64,000 bases of DNA from Saccharomycopsis fibuligera x Saccharomycopsis cf. fibuligera (taxonomy: Eukaryota > Ascomycota > Saccharomycetes > Ascoideales > Saccharomycopsidaceae), in assembly GCA_001936135.1 (NCBI GenBank), contig CP012812.1:1116001-1180000 (forward strand), read 5' to 3'. Below the pieces are notes generated by a model. The model did no database searches and was not told the origin of the DNA. It saw nothing but the letters and a program-made list of their open reading frames with translations. Shown here piece after piece: positions 10,076-21,539 of this stretch. Positions within the stretch are counted from its first letter, which is position 1. Each line of letters begins with the position of its first letter. The position numbers and the translations under genes were made by a program.

Positions 10076-13033
10076 ATGGGAATATCTTACGCCTCCTTGG
10101 GTGAGGGGAGCTCTTCGCGATACAGGCAACAAGAACGTAAACGAGTGAGGATAGCCAACACAAACCAGTCGTACTATATACCGTCCACCAATATCAACAG
10201 TGTGGATGATGAGAGAAACGGGGGCGAAAATGGCGACGAGAACGAAACAGCTGAAGAATTAGCCAACACCTGGAACACAAACACTCGTGGTGCAATAGAT
10301 GATCGCCACCTCCATTCCAACAGTAATAATGATGATTATGGTGGTGGTGAATATAACAGCGATGCTAATAGCGGTAACGAAGGTGGCGATACTAACATTC
10401 AAAATGATGAAGATGAAAGTTTACAACTTAGTCTAACCCATCCATGGCGCTCAATGATGCCGGTGATTGATCTTCCCTCCTGGAGATTAGGATCACGTAG
10501 GTATATGAGAAATAATAATAATAATGATAATAATAATGATAATAATAATGATAGCGAAAATGATAACGATACTTCGGATCCCTCAGATAATGATGATAAT
10601 GGTGATAATGATGATGTACCGGTGCGGTCTAGTTCGGTGACGTTTCTCGATCAACTAGGCAGTCGCCCATATACAGACAGTCGCGCGGACGAAATGGACG
10701 CAACGATACCAATAACCAACGATGACAGTGATATTAATGGTAGTAATAGCAATGATGAAATACATAGCACTCGCGGCATAAATAATGATAATCCTAGTGA
10801 TATAATAGATATTGGTAGGCCAGCAAGTTTGCAAAGAGAAGGCGCTATTAGAATACCGCGATCATCCCATGCTAGAATAGGATCATTGCCTATTTCATTA
10901 TCCCGAACTTCAACGAGAAATAGTGTTTTACCTGAGAACATAGGCCAAACTGCTGACTCTCGAAATGAGAGCGCCTTTGAAAGAGAAACTGGGTTGAGCA
11001 GTATAAATGATGCTGCTGGTCCTGTTCCACCGGAAGAAGCTGCTAGTGGTTCAGGAATAGAATTCAATTCAGGGAATTTATTAAGATTTACTGAAAACAC
11101 TGCTAGAAGACACGCCAGATCAAGATCATCTAGTATACATGGGATTTTAAGATCGAGCAGATCAAGTAGTGTAAACATACCTTCAAACACATCAGAAGCT
11201 CACAATCAAACCAATATTAACACTTACAATAATGCTTTGACAGATTCGAACTTTGCGTTGAGTTACGAAAGAGCCAATAATACTGCCAATGAAAATGCCA
11301 TAATGGATGATTCGGCTGATGAAGAAGATAATGACAATAATTCTGAAGCAGAAAGCGGTGATGATAGCACTAATGATAATGACAATGATAATGATAATCG
11401 ATCAGATCGCTCTACTATCAGTACGTATCAAGCCACATTACAAAACACATTAAGAAACTCTGCTATTGAGCCTGACTCCAACACAAATCAGATATTACGT
11501 TCAAGGTCAAATTCTAGGTCAACGGTAAGAACCCATTCTAGAATTTACTCTCCGCCGCCAATGTCAAGGGTTATGTCTCCCTCTCCAATATCAAGAAACC
11601 GATCGCCGGAAGTTTCTCCGAGATTCCACTCTCCGGTTCGTCAAACAGATAATGAATTAGAACCGTTAGAACCGTTAGAACCATTAGTAAATGAAAATGA
11701 CAGCAGAAGCAATACGAGAAGTGCGGTGCATATTCAGTTTAACGATGAGCCTCAAGAGATACCCCCAACCGCAGTATCAACATCATCAACATTGAATAGG
11801 GACCGCAGCCCTGTACGCTCCGGATTACCGCGTTCTAGTCGCATGGCACGTCAGTCAAATGGTTATGCGTTCAACAGGCTCACACGAATGCTGACCAGAA
11901 CAAGAAATCATAATTATGAAGAGTTTTACTCCCATTCTAATTCTGGTACTGGTTCTGAAGCTGAAAATCCTGGACAAAGATCTGCTTTGAATTCCGATTC
12001 AGAAGATGTCAACACTATCAATAACGATACTATTGGAGAAATGTTCCATAGCGTAAGGGAACGGTATCAAGATAATGGGCATCTACCACAGCAGCTACAA
12101 AGTAGACCGCCTAGGTTACTCAGAAGAGAAACTTCGTCGAATTTACGCGAGTTATTGGATAGGTCAGAAGAACATGAAGTATCATCAGCAAGACCACTCA
12201 GTATACGGTTCAATACTGATGAACTGCGAGATGATGATCATTGGCTTGTTAATCGATACCGTGCTATTCGAAGCTTTTATAATAATGAAAATGCTATTGA
12301 TCTGGTTTGGAATAACTCAAGATCTAGTAGTTTTGTCAATAGAGCAGCACGTTCACGCTACAGACTTCCAGGTTTTCGCGATTTGATTCGCAACGAGATG
12401 CTTCCAGCAAGAGGTCTTACTCGTGGTTCGCTATTGAACACACTCAACAGCAGGTCAGAACAGCTTTTGCAAGAAGATACTGCCAACGCTGATCTACGAC
12501 AAATAGAGCTTGATGAACAGAATTTGAAAATTTTGAGAAAGTTTGACAAAGATTTTGTTAGTAAAGCCGCTCAGCAAAAATCATTTGCAAATAACAATGG
12601 GCTTTTAGTCGCCAGTGGCACTGAGACTTTGTCTGAGACAGAAAAATTGAGGAAATTTGTTCAACGAGCACTAAAAAGAAAAAGTGCTAAACTTAACAGG
12701 TCGAACAGTCAACTTCAATCTGTGGATATTGAAAATGGCAATGCTCGAGCTGATGATTTATCCGTATCACAATCAAGCCATAAACAACTTCAAAATGGCG
12801 AAAGTAACAACAGGGATGTTGATCTTTCTGCTGCTAGTTCGCCGAAGATTGAAGGTGCAGAAAAGGGCAAGCAGGCGGCAGATGTTGATGGCTCCATCAA
12901 ACCATCATCTACAGCAACAACAACACCAATTGCAAATATGACTGATCATTCTCAGCAGACGAAAAAACGAAGTAACAGTAACTCTGAACCAAAACCAAAA
13001 GTTCTGGAAAAAAAGCGAAAAGTAAAGCTTTAA
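10076..13033 (+). CDS. Hypothetical 985-residue disordered, probably nuclear protein
   Basis: Unrecognised. The ATG at 10076 opens a single long frame. Most of the protein is low-complexity: Asn/Asp-rich runs at about residues 145-180 and 410-440, Ser/Arg-rich stretches at about 340-370 and 475-530, and a short EPLEPLEPL repeat near 535. Two ordered-looking islands stand out: LTHPWRSMMPVIDLPSWRLG near 125-143, and a block near 720-800 with DHWLVNRYRAIRSFY, LPGFRDLIRNEML and LTRGSLLNTL. A predicted coiled-coil-like part (LRQIELDEQNLKILRKFDKDF) lies near 810-835. The last residues, LEKKRKVKL, resemble a classical SV40-type nuclear signal. RSSS and SPSP-type clusters suggest phosphorylation. It could be a regulator or chromatin or RNA-linked factor, but I have no basis to choose. 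Some CTG codons lie in it (for example in MLTRTR). Confidence 0.8.
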   Translation: MGISYASLGEGSSSRYRQQERKRVRIANTNQSYYIPSTNINSVDDERNGGENGDENETAEELANTWNTNTRGAIDDRHLHSNSNNDDYGGGEYNSDANSGNEGGDTNIQNDEDESLQLSLTHPWRSMMPVIDLPSWRLGSRRYMRNNNNNDNNNDNNNDSENDNDTSDPSDNDDNGDNDDVPVRSSSVTFLDQLGSRPYTDSRADEMDATIPITNDDSDINGSNSNDEIHSTRGINNDNPSDIIDIGRPASLQREGAIRIPRSSHARIGSLPISLSRTSTRNSVLPENIGQTADSRNESAFERETGLSSINDAAGPVPPEEAASGSGIEFNSGNLLRFTENTARRHARSRSSSIHGILRSSRSSSVNIPSNTSEAHNQTNINTYNNALTDSNFALSYERANNTANENAIMDDSADEEDNDNNSEAESGDDSTNDNDNDNDNRSDRSTISTYQATLQNTLRNSAIEPDSNTNQILRSRSNSRSTVRTHSRIYSPPPMSRVMSPSPISRNRSPEVSPRFHSPVRQTDNELEPLEPLEPLVNENDSRSNTRSAVHIQFNDEPQEIPPTAVSTSSTLNRDRSPVRSGLPRSSRMARQSNGYAFNRLTRMLTRTRNHNYEEFYSHSNSGTGSEAENPGQRSALNSDSEDVNTINNDTIGEMFHSVRERYQDNGHLPQQLQSRPPRLLRRETSSNLRELLDRSEEHEVSSARPLSIRFNTDELRDDDHWLVNRYRAIRSFYNNENAIDLVWNNSRSSSFVNRAARSRYRLPGFRDLIRNEMLPARGLTRGSLLNTLNSRSEQLLQEDTANADLRQIELDEQNLKILRKFDKDFVSKAAQQKSFANNNGLLVASGTETLSETEKLRKFVQRALKRKSAKLNRSNSQLQSVDIENGNARADDLSVSQSSHKQLQNGESNNRDVDLSAASSPKIEGAEKGKQAADVDGSIKPSSTATTTPIANMTDHSQQTKKRSNSNSEPKPKVLEKKRKVKL

Positions 13034-13591
13034 AGAATAGTACTTACAGTTATATTACTATTATCAACACCGACTGGACTAATGAATTTTACGATTTATT
13101 TTACAATTTCACAAAACTTTTTCTCACTTTTCTTTTTTTTACATTTCATTTCTCTATCTAATTAAAAGTTTTTTTAGTTCTCTCACTATATATCATGTTC
13201 CTTGGACCAGCTGCTTTTCTTCATTTGCTTTTCAATTTAGTATCACATTCATTTCTGTGTATGAATAGTCAATATATTTTCTTGTGGTTGTGATGGTGAT
13301 TGTCGTTACAAGTGCTTCGAGGTTGAGTTTGTGTGATTTATGTACGGGAACTTTGGGTGTTACCCGTTCATGACACATTTTGTATGCGCACCGCAGACAA
13401 AAAAAAAATTTAGAGCTCAAGTAGAGGTCAGACCTTGAAGTTCAGAGATTACTAAAGATTCCCAGAGTATTCAATTACAGCCAAGAACACAAGGAGTCAT
13501 ATTTTTCATTTTTGATAGAAATTAGGTGCTTTGTCGAAAACAACCCAGTTTCAACAAATCTACAACATACACGTATAAGTCCTTTCCAATA
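13034..13591. other. Spacer upstream of GCD1
   Basis: Holds the 3' flank of the preceding gene, T-rich near 13110-13180, and the GCD1 promoter. A short non-ATG frame continues upstream from the GCD1 start to 13526 but adds no conserved sequence. No named regulatory element is certain. Confidence 0.4.
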
Positions 13592-14566
13592 ATGGAATTC
13601 CAAGCCATCATATGCTGTGGTAAGGGAAAGAACCTTTCTCCATTTTCCACAGTTCGTCAACATGGTGTTCCAAAAGCACTTTTGCCAATTGCTAACAAGC
13701 CAATGATCCACTATAGTTTAGAATGGTGTGATAAGGCCCCTTTCAGTTCAGTAGCGGTGGTTACTGATACTTCCAGCAGAGAGCGTATTGCCGATTATAT
13801 CAACAATGAATACAAGCAACAAAGAATCAAGGATTTAACCAGTCAAATTGATGTAATTGCCTTGGATATTGAAGGTACTGGAAGTATTGTAAAGGCTCTT
13901 TCTGACCAAGGTAAAATCAGCAAAGATTTTGTATTGTTGTCCTGTGATTTTATCACTGATTTGCCTCCACAAATTCTCATTGAGCAATATAGAAACAGAG
14001 ACGAAAAAGATCTCGGTATGTGCGTTTATTATAGAAACGGGTTTCCAAACATTGATGAGAAAAAAAGTAACTCAAAGCATTATTATACTTGTTACGATAC
14101 GGATAATTATGGTGAGAACCATTTGTTGGACATCTATTCCAAGCAATCCGTCATGAAGACCAAATTTCTAAAATTTAGAACCCAAATGTTGTGGAGACAC
14201 GCAAAAGCTAAAGTATCTTCCAATTTGTTGGATTCATTTATTTATTTTTGCTCAAAAGAAATTTTGACGATTTTGTCAAATGAACAGTACGATTTTGAAC
14301 TTAAATCGTGTACCAAGATAATGAGAGATTTGGCTAGAAGATCATGGAAACATAGTACAGAAAAAGAATCCATACACATGTTTATTTTGCCAGAAGAATG
14401 CACCTTTGCTAGAGCCGATAATTTAGCAGTTTACTTGGAAGCTAATCGATGGGTCATGCAACAAGCACATTTGGAAAACATTAAAAGATTGCAATCTGGA
14501 CAAACACCATTACAGTTCCAACATCATCAACCACCACAACATTCACAATCACAACAGCAACAACAA

Positions 14567-14602
<36 letters not shown>

Positions 14603-15172
14603 GCCCAACAAGCCCAACAAATCCAACAAATCCAACAAGGTCAACAGCAGCAACAGCAACAACAACAGCAGCCACTGGCTCCAAAGGATAAGAATGCTCC
14701 TAATATTGGACCAGAATCCCAAATTGGTAAAGAAACAACCATAGACGAGCGTACCAATGTCAAAAAGACCATCATTGGATCTAACTGCAAAATCGGTAAA
14801 CGTTGCAGATTAGTGGGCTCGATAATTTTAAATAACGCCACTATCCAGGATGACGTGTTTTTAGAAAACTGCATCATTGGGCAAAATGTTAGTATTGAAT
14901 CAAAATCAAGGCTTATTAATTGTAATGTAGAAAACAGATACAATGTGACCAAAGGATCACAAATTAAGGGAGAAACATTGCTTCAAATTTCTTTGCCTAG
15001 TTTTGATAACGATACTGGATTTCAGTTTGGTAATGTTGCTGCACTTGATGGTGCGGTTGAAAGTTCAGAAGATGAAGATGAGGATGATAGTGAGGGAGAA
15101 AGTGATGAGAGTGGTTTTTACGATGAAGATTTTGATGATGATTTAGACGGAGAAGATTTGTTTGAACGTTGA
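13592..15172 (+). CDS. GCD1: eIF2B gamma subunit (translation initiation factor)
   Basis: Gcd1 is the gamma subunit of eIF2B, the guanine-nucleotide exchange factor for eIF2 in the cytosol; with epsilon (Gcd6) it forms the catalytic part that is inhibited when eIF2 is phosphorylated. The N-terminal nucleotidyltransferase-like domain begins MEFQAIICCGKGKNLSPF and continues PKALLPIANKPMIHYSLEWC, typical of the family. A poly-Gln linker with Ala, Ile and Gly breaks fills about residues 315-362. The left-handed beta-helix follows: IGKETTIDERTNVKKTII, IGKRCRLVGSII, NATIQDDVFLENCIIG, each a hexapeptide-repeat rung. The C-terminus is very acidic (SSEDEDEDDSEGE and DEDFDDDLDGEDLFER). The ATG at 13592 gives the conserved start. 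At 526 residues it is slightly shorter than S. cerevisiae Gcd1 (578). Confidence 0.95.
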
Positions 15173-15404
15173 ACTTGGTGGTTGAGGTTGCTCAAATAGT
15201 GCAATTTATATCTACATACTATAGAAGTTTTCCATGTATTTGTAAAAAGCTGATTTTTACTCGTTCGGCATAATTTTCCTTTTCAATTTAGCGAAACTAA
15301 AGAAACATGTTGCATATTTTTGTTATAAAATAGTTGCTTTCGAACCTTGCAAAGCTGCATTTCTAGTATTTCGACAAAATTGTAAGACGATCAGTTAATA
15401 TAGA

Positions 15405-15450
15405 TCACCAGAATGTTATTCTCACCAAAATGTTATGCTCACCAGAATAG
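15405..15450 (+). repeat. 17-bp tandem repeat, about 2.7 copies
   Basis: Units TCACCAGAATGTTATTC (15405), TCACCAAAATGTTATGC (15422) and a partial TCACCAGAATAG (15439) follow head to tail with two differences between the full units. Function unknown; it marks locally duplicated sequence in the gene-poor gap. Confidence 0.85.
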
Positions 15451-16725
15451 ATTGATGGAGAAAAACACCGTAAAGCAAAGAATTCATTTATGCAAAACAA
15501 TTCTTGTCAAAGTTCAGTAATGACATTTTTTTAAAGAAAAAAGGGTCTTTTTTCTTCACTGTAGTCTATGTGTTTTAGTGTGTAGTAGTCCGTTGTCATA
15601 AATTTGGTAAATGCCCCTCGATGGAACCAGTGCATGGCTTCCAATATAACCTGCGAGCTCACAAAACACTGCCTTCACCATCTAGCATTTCTATAAGTAC
15701 TGCCTATGCTTTTTTTCAAAAAAAGATTCTATATCCTCTTTGAAAAAAAAAAATTGCACTTCCACTATCTATACAATGAAAATGAAAATTTTTAATGCTA
15801 ATTCTAGGCATTTGGAAGTTGGGTAAAGTTTTGGAAAAAGTAAACATGGAAAATATACTAAATGCATCAGGCGCTTTAAACTGTTTATGAACAGCGTGCA
15901 GAAAATCTTCAAAGTTACTAAAATAAAGCCCGGTATCTGGCAATTTTTGCAACAGATGAGCAGGCCTTGTTTGCGTCTTGTGCTTCTTTTTGTTTTAAGT
16001 AGCGCAAATATTGAAGAACTCTGCACACTGGTTGTCATTGTAGGGGCAGTGTTTACCCATGATTAGTTATAAACTAAAAAAGCAATTCACAGCATTCATC
16101 AATATTCACTATTGCTCTGTTTGTATAAGCTTGCAGAATTCAAACGTTGCGCTGAGTAATGTACTCAAGGTGATACCTAACAAAGTGGCGAAGTATATAT
16201 TCAGCTTCAAGCAGATGCAGTTGCTCTAAGATCATTAAAAGGCTTCTTAGCTGAAACACCAGTAGCTGTAAGAGATCCGTACATAGAGAGCTATGATGAT
16301 GAATATAAGCATATAGTAGCTAAGCCCTAAACAGTATGCTAATATTTTCAAAACTGTACCTAGACAAAAACTTCTGCAGTAGAACATGTGCACTTAACAT
16401 ATTTTCTTTCTGCCGTTATCCATTTCCATAATTACTCACATTAATTGTGCTTTTTTTTTATTTTTTTTCTTTTTTTTGTTCGGTTTTTGAAAACGATATG
16501 ATAAAAACAGCAGAAAATGTCAAATTTTTTAGGTTGTGAAGAGTGGAGTATAGGTTACGTTATATTCACACAGTGCAAAAACAGAATTTTTGAATGAGAT
16601 AACAACATGCATACTAATGTAATCATTTAAATTAATAAATAAATAGAAAATACGATGAAATGGTCTATTAATTAGTTAATATTAGGGTAGTTAAAGGAAA
16701 GAGTAGATAAGAAAATTAAAAAAGT

Positions 16726-16748
16726 AAAAAAAAAAAAAAAAAAAAAAA
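16726..16748 (+). repeat. A23 homopolymer
   Basis: A run of 23 A residues in the 3' flank of the transporter gene, near T-rich tracts at about 16450-16480 and 16807-16816. A slippage-prone tract; it could also be where the transcript terminator lies on the minus strand. Confidence 0.8.
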
Positions 16749-17023
16749 TATTAAAAAAATTAAAATGAAACCAAGATGGAAAGAACAACGTCAGTTTTCT
16801 TATTGTTTTTTTTTTTTATTTTCCAATTATTCATTGCGCGTGAGATTACATTATGATTGACTGAAAAACAAAAGCAAAAGTTAAAAAACAAAAAAACTTA
16901 GCAGTGACACAAAGAGAGTAAAAAATACGAAGAAAAAAATTATTATGACAAAACTCAATGATGTTTTGGAATGAAATCGCGAATTAAATAGACGTAGACA
17001 GGTAAATTTGAACACCTTAAGGC

Positions 17024-19129
17024 TCAAACCTTCTCGTTAGCATCAGCAGCATGACTTTGGTGGGAACGCAAGTTTCTCAATTCTTCTTCTTCTTGCTTCA
17101 ACTTAGCTTCTTGGGCCTTTTGAGCTTTGAAAACAGCAGCGTAACTGTATCTTGATTTTTGTCTCAATTGTGGACCCCATTTTTCGAAAATCCATGGAAT
17201 TGGAACCATGACTAAGGAAATAAAGGCAAAGATGGAAGCGGCCCACCCAATGTGAACATTTGTAAACATTTGGATGGTGAATAATGGGAAAACACAAGCC
17301 AACACGTATCTCAAAAAGTTATTAGCGGCGATAGCAGAAGCAACAGAAATTGGTGGATAAGAAAGAGAAAAGTAAGTGATGGTGGAAAAGAAAATCAAGA
17401 TCAAACCAAAACCGAATGGCACACCACCAATAATTGGAACAATCCAGTGAACATTGTCACTTTTACCAGACCAACCCACCCAGAATAAACCAATTGGCAA
17501 AAAGATAGCACCGATTTTAGCAGGAAGCAATCTAGTTTCTGGCTGAGGTGGAGTAAAGACACCGTTCTTGAATAATGGAGAAGATCCATCTGGGTTTTTC
17601 TTCCAAAACACATGAGACACAAGCCACAAGTACAAAATAGTACCAAAGACTAAACCTAAACCAATACCCAAGAATGGTAATCCAGAGTTACCCAAATTGA
17701 ATTTGTAGACCCCTCTGAAAATGACTGGATAAGCTTCAAAGAACCCGAAAAGGACAGCAAAGATAAATGCAGACCAAATGGAGAAAACAAGCACAATTGG
17801 TTCAACCACCAACATGGCACTTGGCTTAGCAACATAAATGTTAACAACTTGAGTCAAGTATTCCTTAGTACTGATGTTTGGTTTAGCAACCTTAATACCT
17901 CTCTTTTGGGCTCTTCTCTTCAAAATAACTGGCTTATAAGTTTCTGGACAGAGAAGCAAAAATGGCAACACTGCAGCACCGAAAAACAAGTCGATCCACA
18001 TGGTCCATCTCCAACTAAAATGTTCAACGGCGTAACCACCAATAACTGGACCAATAACTGGACCAGCGAATGGAGCAAGACAAAAGAAACTCATAGCAAC
18101 TTCAATATTATCAAGAGACCACATATCAGAAATAGTACCACTACAGACAGCCAAAGCTGGAGAACCGAGAACACCAGCAAAGAATCTAAGTACCAAGATT
18201 TCTCTAATCTTGTTTGAGAAACCAACACCGAGAGTGAAAATCAACGAAGCTGGGAAGGAAGCCAAATAAGCAACTCTTCTACCGTACAATTCAGATAATG
18301 GGGCAGCAATCATTGGACCAAAAGCTAATCCAAGCACATAAAATGTCAAACCAGCGATGGCTAATTCTTGAGAAGCCATACCTCTTTGAACAATGTCTGC
18401 GACACCAGAAGTATACAAAGAAGAACCAAAAGTCACCACCAAGGCAATACAAGCAGTAGTCATGGTAATAAACCATTTTTTCCAAACTGGCCAATTTTGA
18501 GGATTACCAGGATCATTAGGAGAATCCCAAGTCAATTTATCAACCGGTATACCTTCATCGCTTTCATCAACTTCTTTACCTTCTCTTGCTTCTGTAAGTC
18601 TTCTTTCTAGCGTTCTTGCTCTTGAGGCGCTGGATATAGTTCTATTCAAAGCAACATCAAACACGTCCAACTGAGGTCTATTTTCATCTTCATCCTCATC
18701 TTCTGCTTTATTGCTGCTAGAGCTAGAAGTGCCTCTGTATGGCACTTCAGCATTTTCGTTGCTAACATCAGAATTGAAGTCATGAGCTTTACCAGTGTTC
18801 AATGGAGACACGGCAGCGGCAGCACCTGCACCAGCTGGCAATGCAGTTTTATTAGTATTGTCATTGGTTACGGTTGCGGCTGAGTTAGCATCATCAGCAA
18901 GAGTTTCATTTTGCTGTTGCTGTTGCTGCTGTTTTGGAGTAGAGCCAATTTGTAAATTACGGGCTTCTTCATTAGCCACAGATTCGTGTTCAGAAGCAGT
19001 TTCATAGCTTGAAGATTGAGCAAAAGAACTTGTGGATTGGCTATTTGGCAACTGAGAGTTGGAGTTGTAACCTTGAGCTGCTTCTCTTATTTTCTGCTCA
19101 TCTTGAGCATTAGATCCAAATAGAGGCAT
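17024..19129 (-). CDS. DHA1-family drug/polyamine:proton antiporter (Tpo1/Flu1-like)
   Basis: A major facilitator with about twelve membrane spans, expected in the plasma membrane to export drugs, polyamines or organic acids. The core begins after LTWDSPNDPGNPQNWPVWKK, the usual DHA1 entry motif. The antiporter signature region reads VLGLAFGPMIAAPLSELYGR near residue 280, and GPVIGPVIGGYAVEHFSWRW is the span-5 motif of proton antiporters. The tail ends KSRYSYAAVFKAQKAQEAK, like Tpo1-type proteins. At 701 residues it is longer than the usual 590-610: the first 160 or so residues are a Ser/Gln/Asn/Ala-rich disordered cytosolic domain with a Gln run and an acidic EDEDEDENRP stretch. Codon bias is strong (TTG, GGT), so it may be well expressed. 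I cannot tell Tpo1, Tpo3, Tpo4 or Flu1 apart and so give no symbol. Confidence 0.92.
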   Translation of the reverse strand: MPLFGSNAQDEQKIREAAQGYNSNSQLPNSQSTSSFAQSSSYETASEHESVANEEARNLQIGSTPKQQQQQQQNETLADDANSAATVTNDNTNKTALPAGAGAAAAVSPLNTGKAHDFNSDVSNENAEVPYRGTSSSSSNKAEDEDEDENRPQLDVFDVALNRTISSASRARTLERRLTEAREGKEVDESDEGIPVDKLTWDSPNDPGNPQNWPVWKKWFITMTTACIALVVTFGSSLYTSGVADIVQRGMASQELAIAGLTFYVLGLAFGPMIAAPLSELYGRRVAYLASFPASLIFTLGVGFSNKIREILVLRFFAGVLGSPALAVCSGTISDMWSLDNIEVAMSFFCLAPFAGPVIGPVIGGYAVEHFSWRWTMWIDLFFGAAVLPFLLLCPETYKPVILKRRAQKRGIKVAKPNISTKEYLTQVVNIYVAKPSAMLVVEPIVLVFSIWSAFIFAVLFGFFEAYPVIFRGVYKFNLGNSGLPFLGIGLGLVFGTILYLWLVSHVFWKKNPDGSSPLFKNGVFTPPQPETRLLPAKIGAIFLPIGLFWVGWSGKSDNVHWIVPIIGGVPFGFGLILIFFSTITYFSLSYPPISVASAIAANNFLRYVLACVFPLFTIQMFTNVHIGWAASIFAFISLVMVPIPWIFEKWGPQLRQKSRYSYAAVFKAQKAQEAKLKQEEEELRNLRSHQSHAADANEKV

Positions 19130-21497
19130 CTTGGATGTATTTTGTACTAAAAATATTAGCTGAGGAATGAAAATAAGCTAAAAGGACTTAAAATCTAGAG
19201 AGAAAAGATTATTAAGTTTTATAGCTTGATTGCCCAGAGTAAGTTGCTGAGAACCAAAAACGGGGCGGAAAGGGATTAATTAATAATATGTGAAAACACA
19301 GTTGAGATACGATGCCGGGACAAAAAGATTGACGTAGCCAGGTTTATCAAATGAAATGAATTCCTATTATTGTAAAAAAATGTAGTGGCCACCAGGTATA
19401 AAAGAATTGCTCAGTGCGTGGGCTGGGCGGACGCAGAAAAGGCGGTGTTTGTTAATTGATGTGGTTGGTTAATTAATTAGTTTCGAAAAAGAGGAACTCG
19501 AATCAAAAGTATCTTGTTCTATGAGATGAGCGAGCAAGAGTGTGAAACAACAACTGTAAATACACAGGAGCCAGCAGTGTACTTATATATATGAAATGGC
19601 AACGAAAGGAGTAGCAAGAAAAGGTAAGTAAGAGAAACAGTTCGAAAAAGAAACACAGGACAAAAAAAAAAAAAAAACATTAGAATAAAAAAAACAGTTT
19701 CACCATTCCATACAACAGTCAACTGCTAGTTCCTCCGCCTAATCGCCCCGTCGGCAACTATCGCATCGGGCGATCTCCGTCTTGCAGCACTGCGTTCAGC
19801 CGCTTGGAAGCGCTTTGGAATGCGTATTTTTGCGACTGAGTGTTAGCAGTTGACTATGATTATAGCGTTGCGTTGCAGTGGCAGGTGCAGAACCTGCAGA
19901 GTTACATGCTAGCAGGCTGCAACGGTGGCTAAAATACGATGGCATCCGCGCCCCAGTTGGGAAGGCGTTGCCCAGGCCTTGCTGGACTCAGTCGTTCCCA
20001 TTGGCCAATTGGCTCTCCTCTTGTGAGTTCTTAATTTAACAGAGTACTATAATGCATTATGAAGTAGTGTACAGTAGTAGTATGCGCGTTTTGGCTGTAG
20101 CCGCCTGTGGGAAACCATGCGAGAAGCCATGATTTCCTTTGCTGGGTGGGTTCCGGGTTCGAGGAACGCAGCCAGAAATCAACGCAATTTGGTTCCATTC
20201 TTGCAAGAAGTTATTAGAGGCTTATCCAACTCAAATAAGTTGGCTTGTGGGAAAAGAAGGTCTCCGTCCTGTGAATCAGCAATGGAATCGATGCGCTAGC
20301 ACCATTCTATAGTAGCTATTTAGGTGCGAAAAGCTGGGCAGGGCGCATTTGTGGAACCTAATCGCTGGACAGGTATTTTATTTAATTTAGTTTTATTTCA
20401 TTGCATTTGGAGACTACTTTGATCTCTGTATTTGATATTTCATCCTTGCAATATAGTATTTATTGGCAACGCTAATTACTAATTACAATCTGACAAGAGA
20501 TCAGTCATTAAAAAAGGAGCAGTATTATAGATAAATCCATCATTTACTTATCCAACCATTCTCATAATATTCTTTCCTAGACATCTAAACGATTTTTAAA
20601 AATGAACACGTTTCATACAGTTACACCGGCGTAGCTACACTATATAATGTAAGGCGAACGAACGAACGAGCAAGCGAGAAATTTTCACAACCTTAAAATT
20701 CCCACGAAGACAACTTCCCCTAAACTTGAATTCTTTTTTTTTTTCTTCTACTTGCATCGACTTCAGGGTCGCCATTATTGTAAAGTAGGACCATCTATTT
20801 CCCCCAGATAACCCAAAACGAACTACTTCCGATTTACCATCTTGTTACTCCTAAAACGTTTCGGTCAGCCGCAGCACTGTAGTAAATGCCAGGCGTATTG
20901 AATACTCACCTTGTCTCCGAAGTCAAGCCAGCGCGCGGACAGCTCCCAACAACAAACAATTATTTGTTCACTAGAGAGCTCACTGTCGTTGTGACAATTG
21001 CCAAAATTACAATATTTAAACTTTGAAGCGCTGTGTTATTGAATAAGTAAATTGCAGAAAAGAATCGGAATTTTTTAAAGATTTTTTTCATCGCGGTTTC
21101 GCTCGGCCGGGTAGTCCTTATCGCTGCGACTTGGGCGCCGTTCAATCTAAATCGGTGAAGGAAGGACCCCTAAGGGGGTATCAATATCGATGGAAATAGT
21201 AACTCAACCTGAATCAGCTGACTTGAGCTGATCAAGTCCCCGCTTCTAATCTGAAAAGAGTTTTTTCCGAAAGTCCGCAGCATGCAACTTCGTTTAAAAG
21301 ACAACATTGCGGCAATGTGCAGTTTGATGCAGACCATCAAAGATTAGTATATTTACAAGGCTCTCTTGTTTTTAGTGCTGCCGAGTCAGCTGCATCCAAC
21401 ATGATCTGTTGGACTTTGAAGCCATTTTGGCGAGCAAAAATTGCGGTATCTTTCTATAAACAATTCAAAGCCGAAGCTCGCTAATGTCGATATTGAC

Positions 21498-21539
<42 letters not shown>

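Larger units (their letters stand above)
15173..17023. other. 1.85 kb gene-poor gap between convergent genes, with coding-like relics
   Basis: Unusually long for a tail-to-tail spacer. Two open tracts look more protein-like than chance. On the minus strand, 15716-15994 is open and reads LPDTGLYFSNFEDFLHAVHK within a longer peptide. On the plus strand, 16181-16330 is open for 49 codons and reads LKGFLAETPVAVRDPYIESY. Neither has a convincing start and I recognise no family, so they may be relics of a lost gene or mobile element. A 17-bp tandem repeat and a 23-A run are listed separately. The right end is the transporter 3' flank. Confidence 0.45.

Noticed and set aside
20149-20172. GGTTCGA sequence resembling a tRNA box B near a gene-free region
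   Set aside because: No box A at the right distance and no acceptor stem; the flanks do not fold as a T arm.
20117-20299. 60-codon ATG frame in the transporter upstream region
   Set aside because: Short, no family resemblance, and in a region expected to be regulatory.
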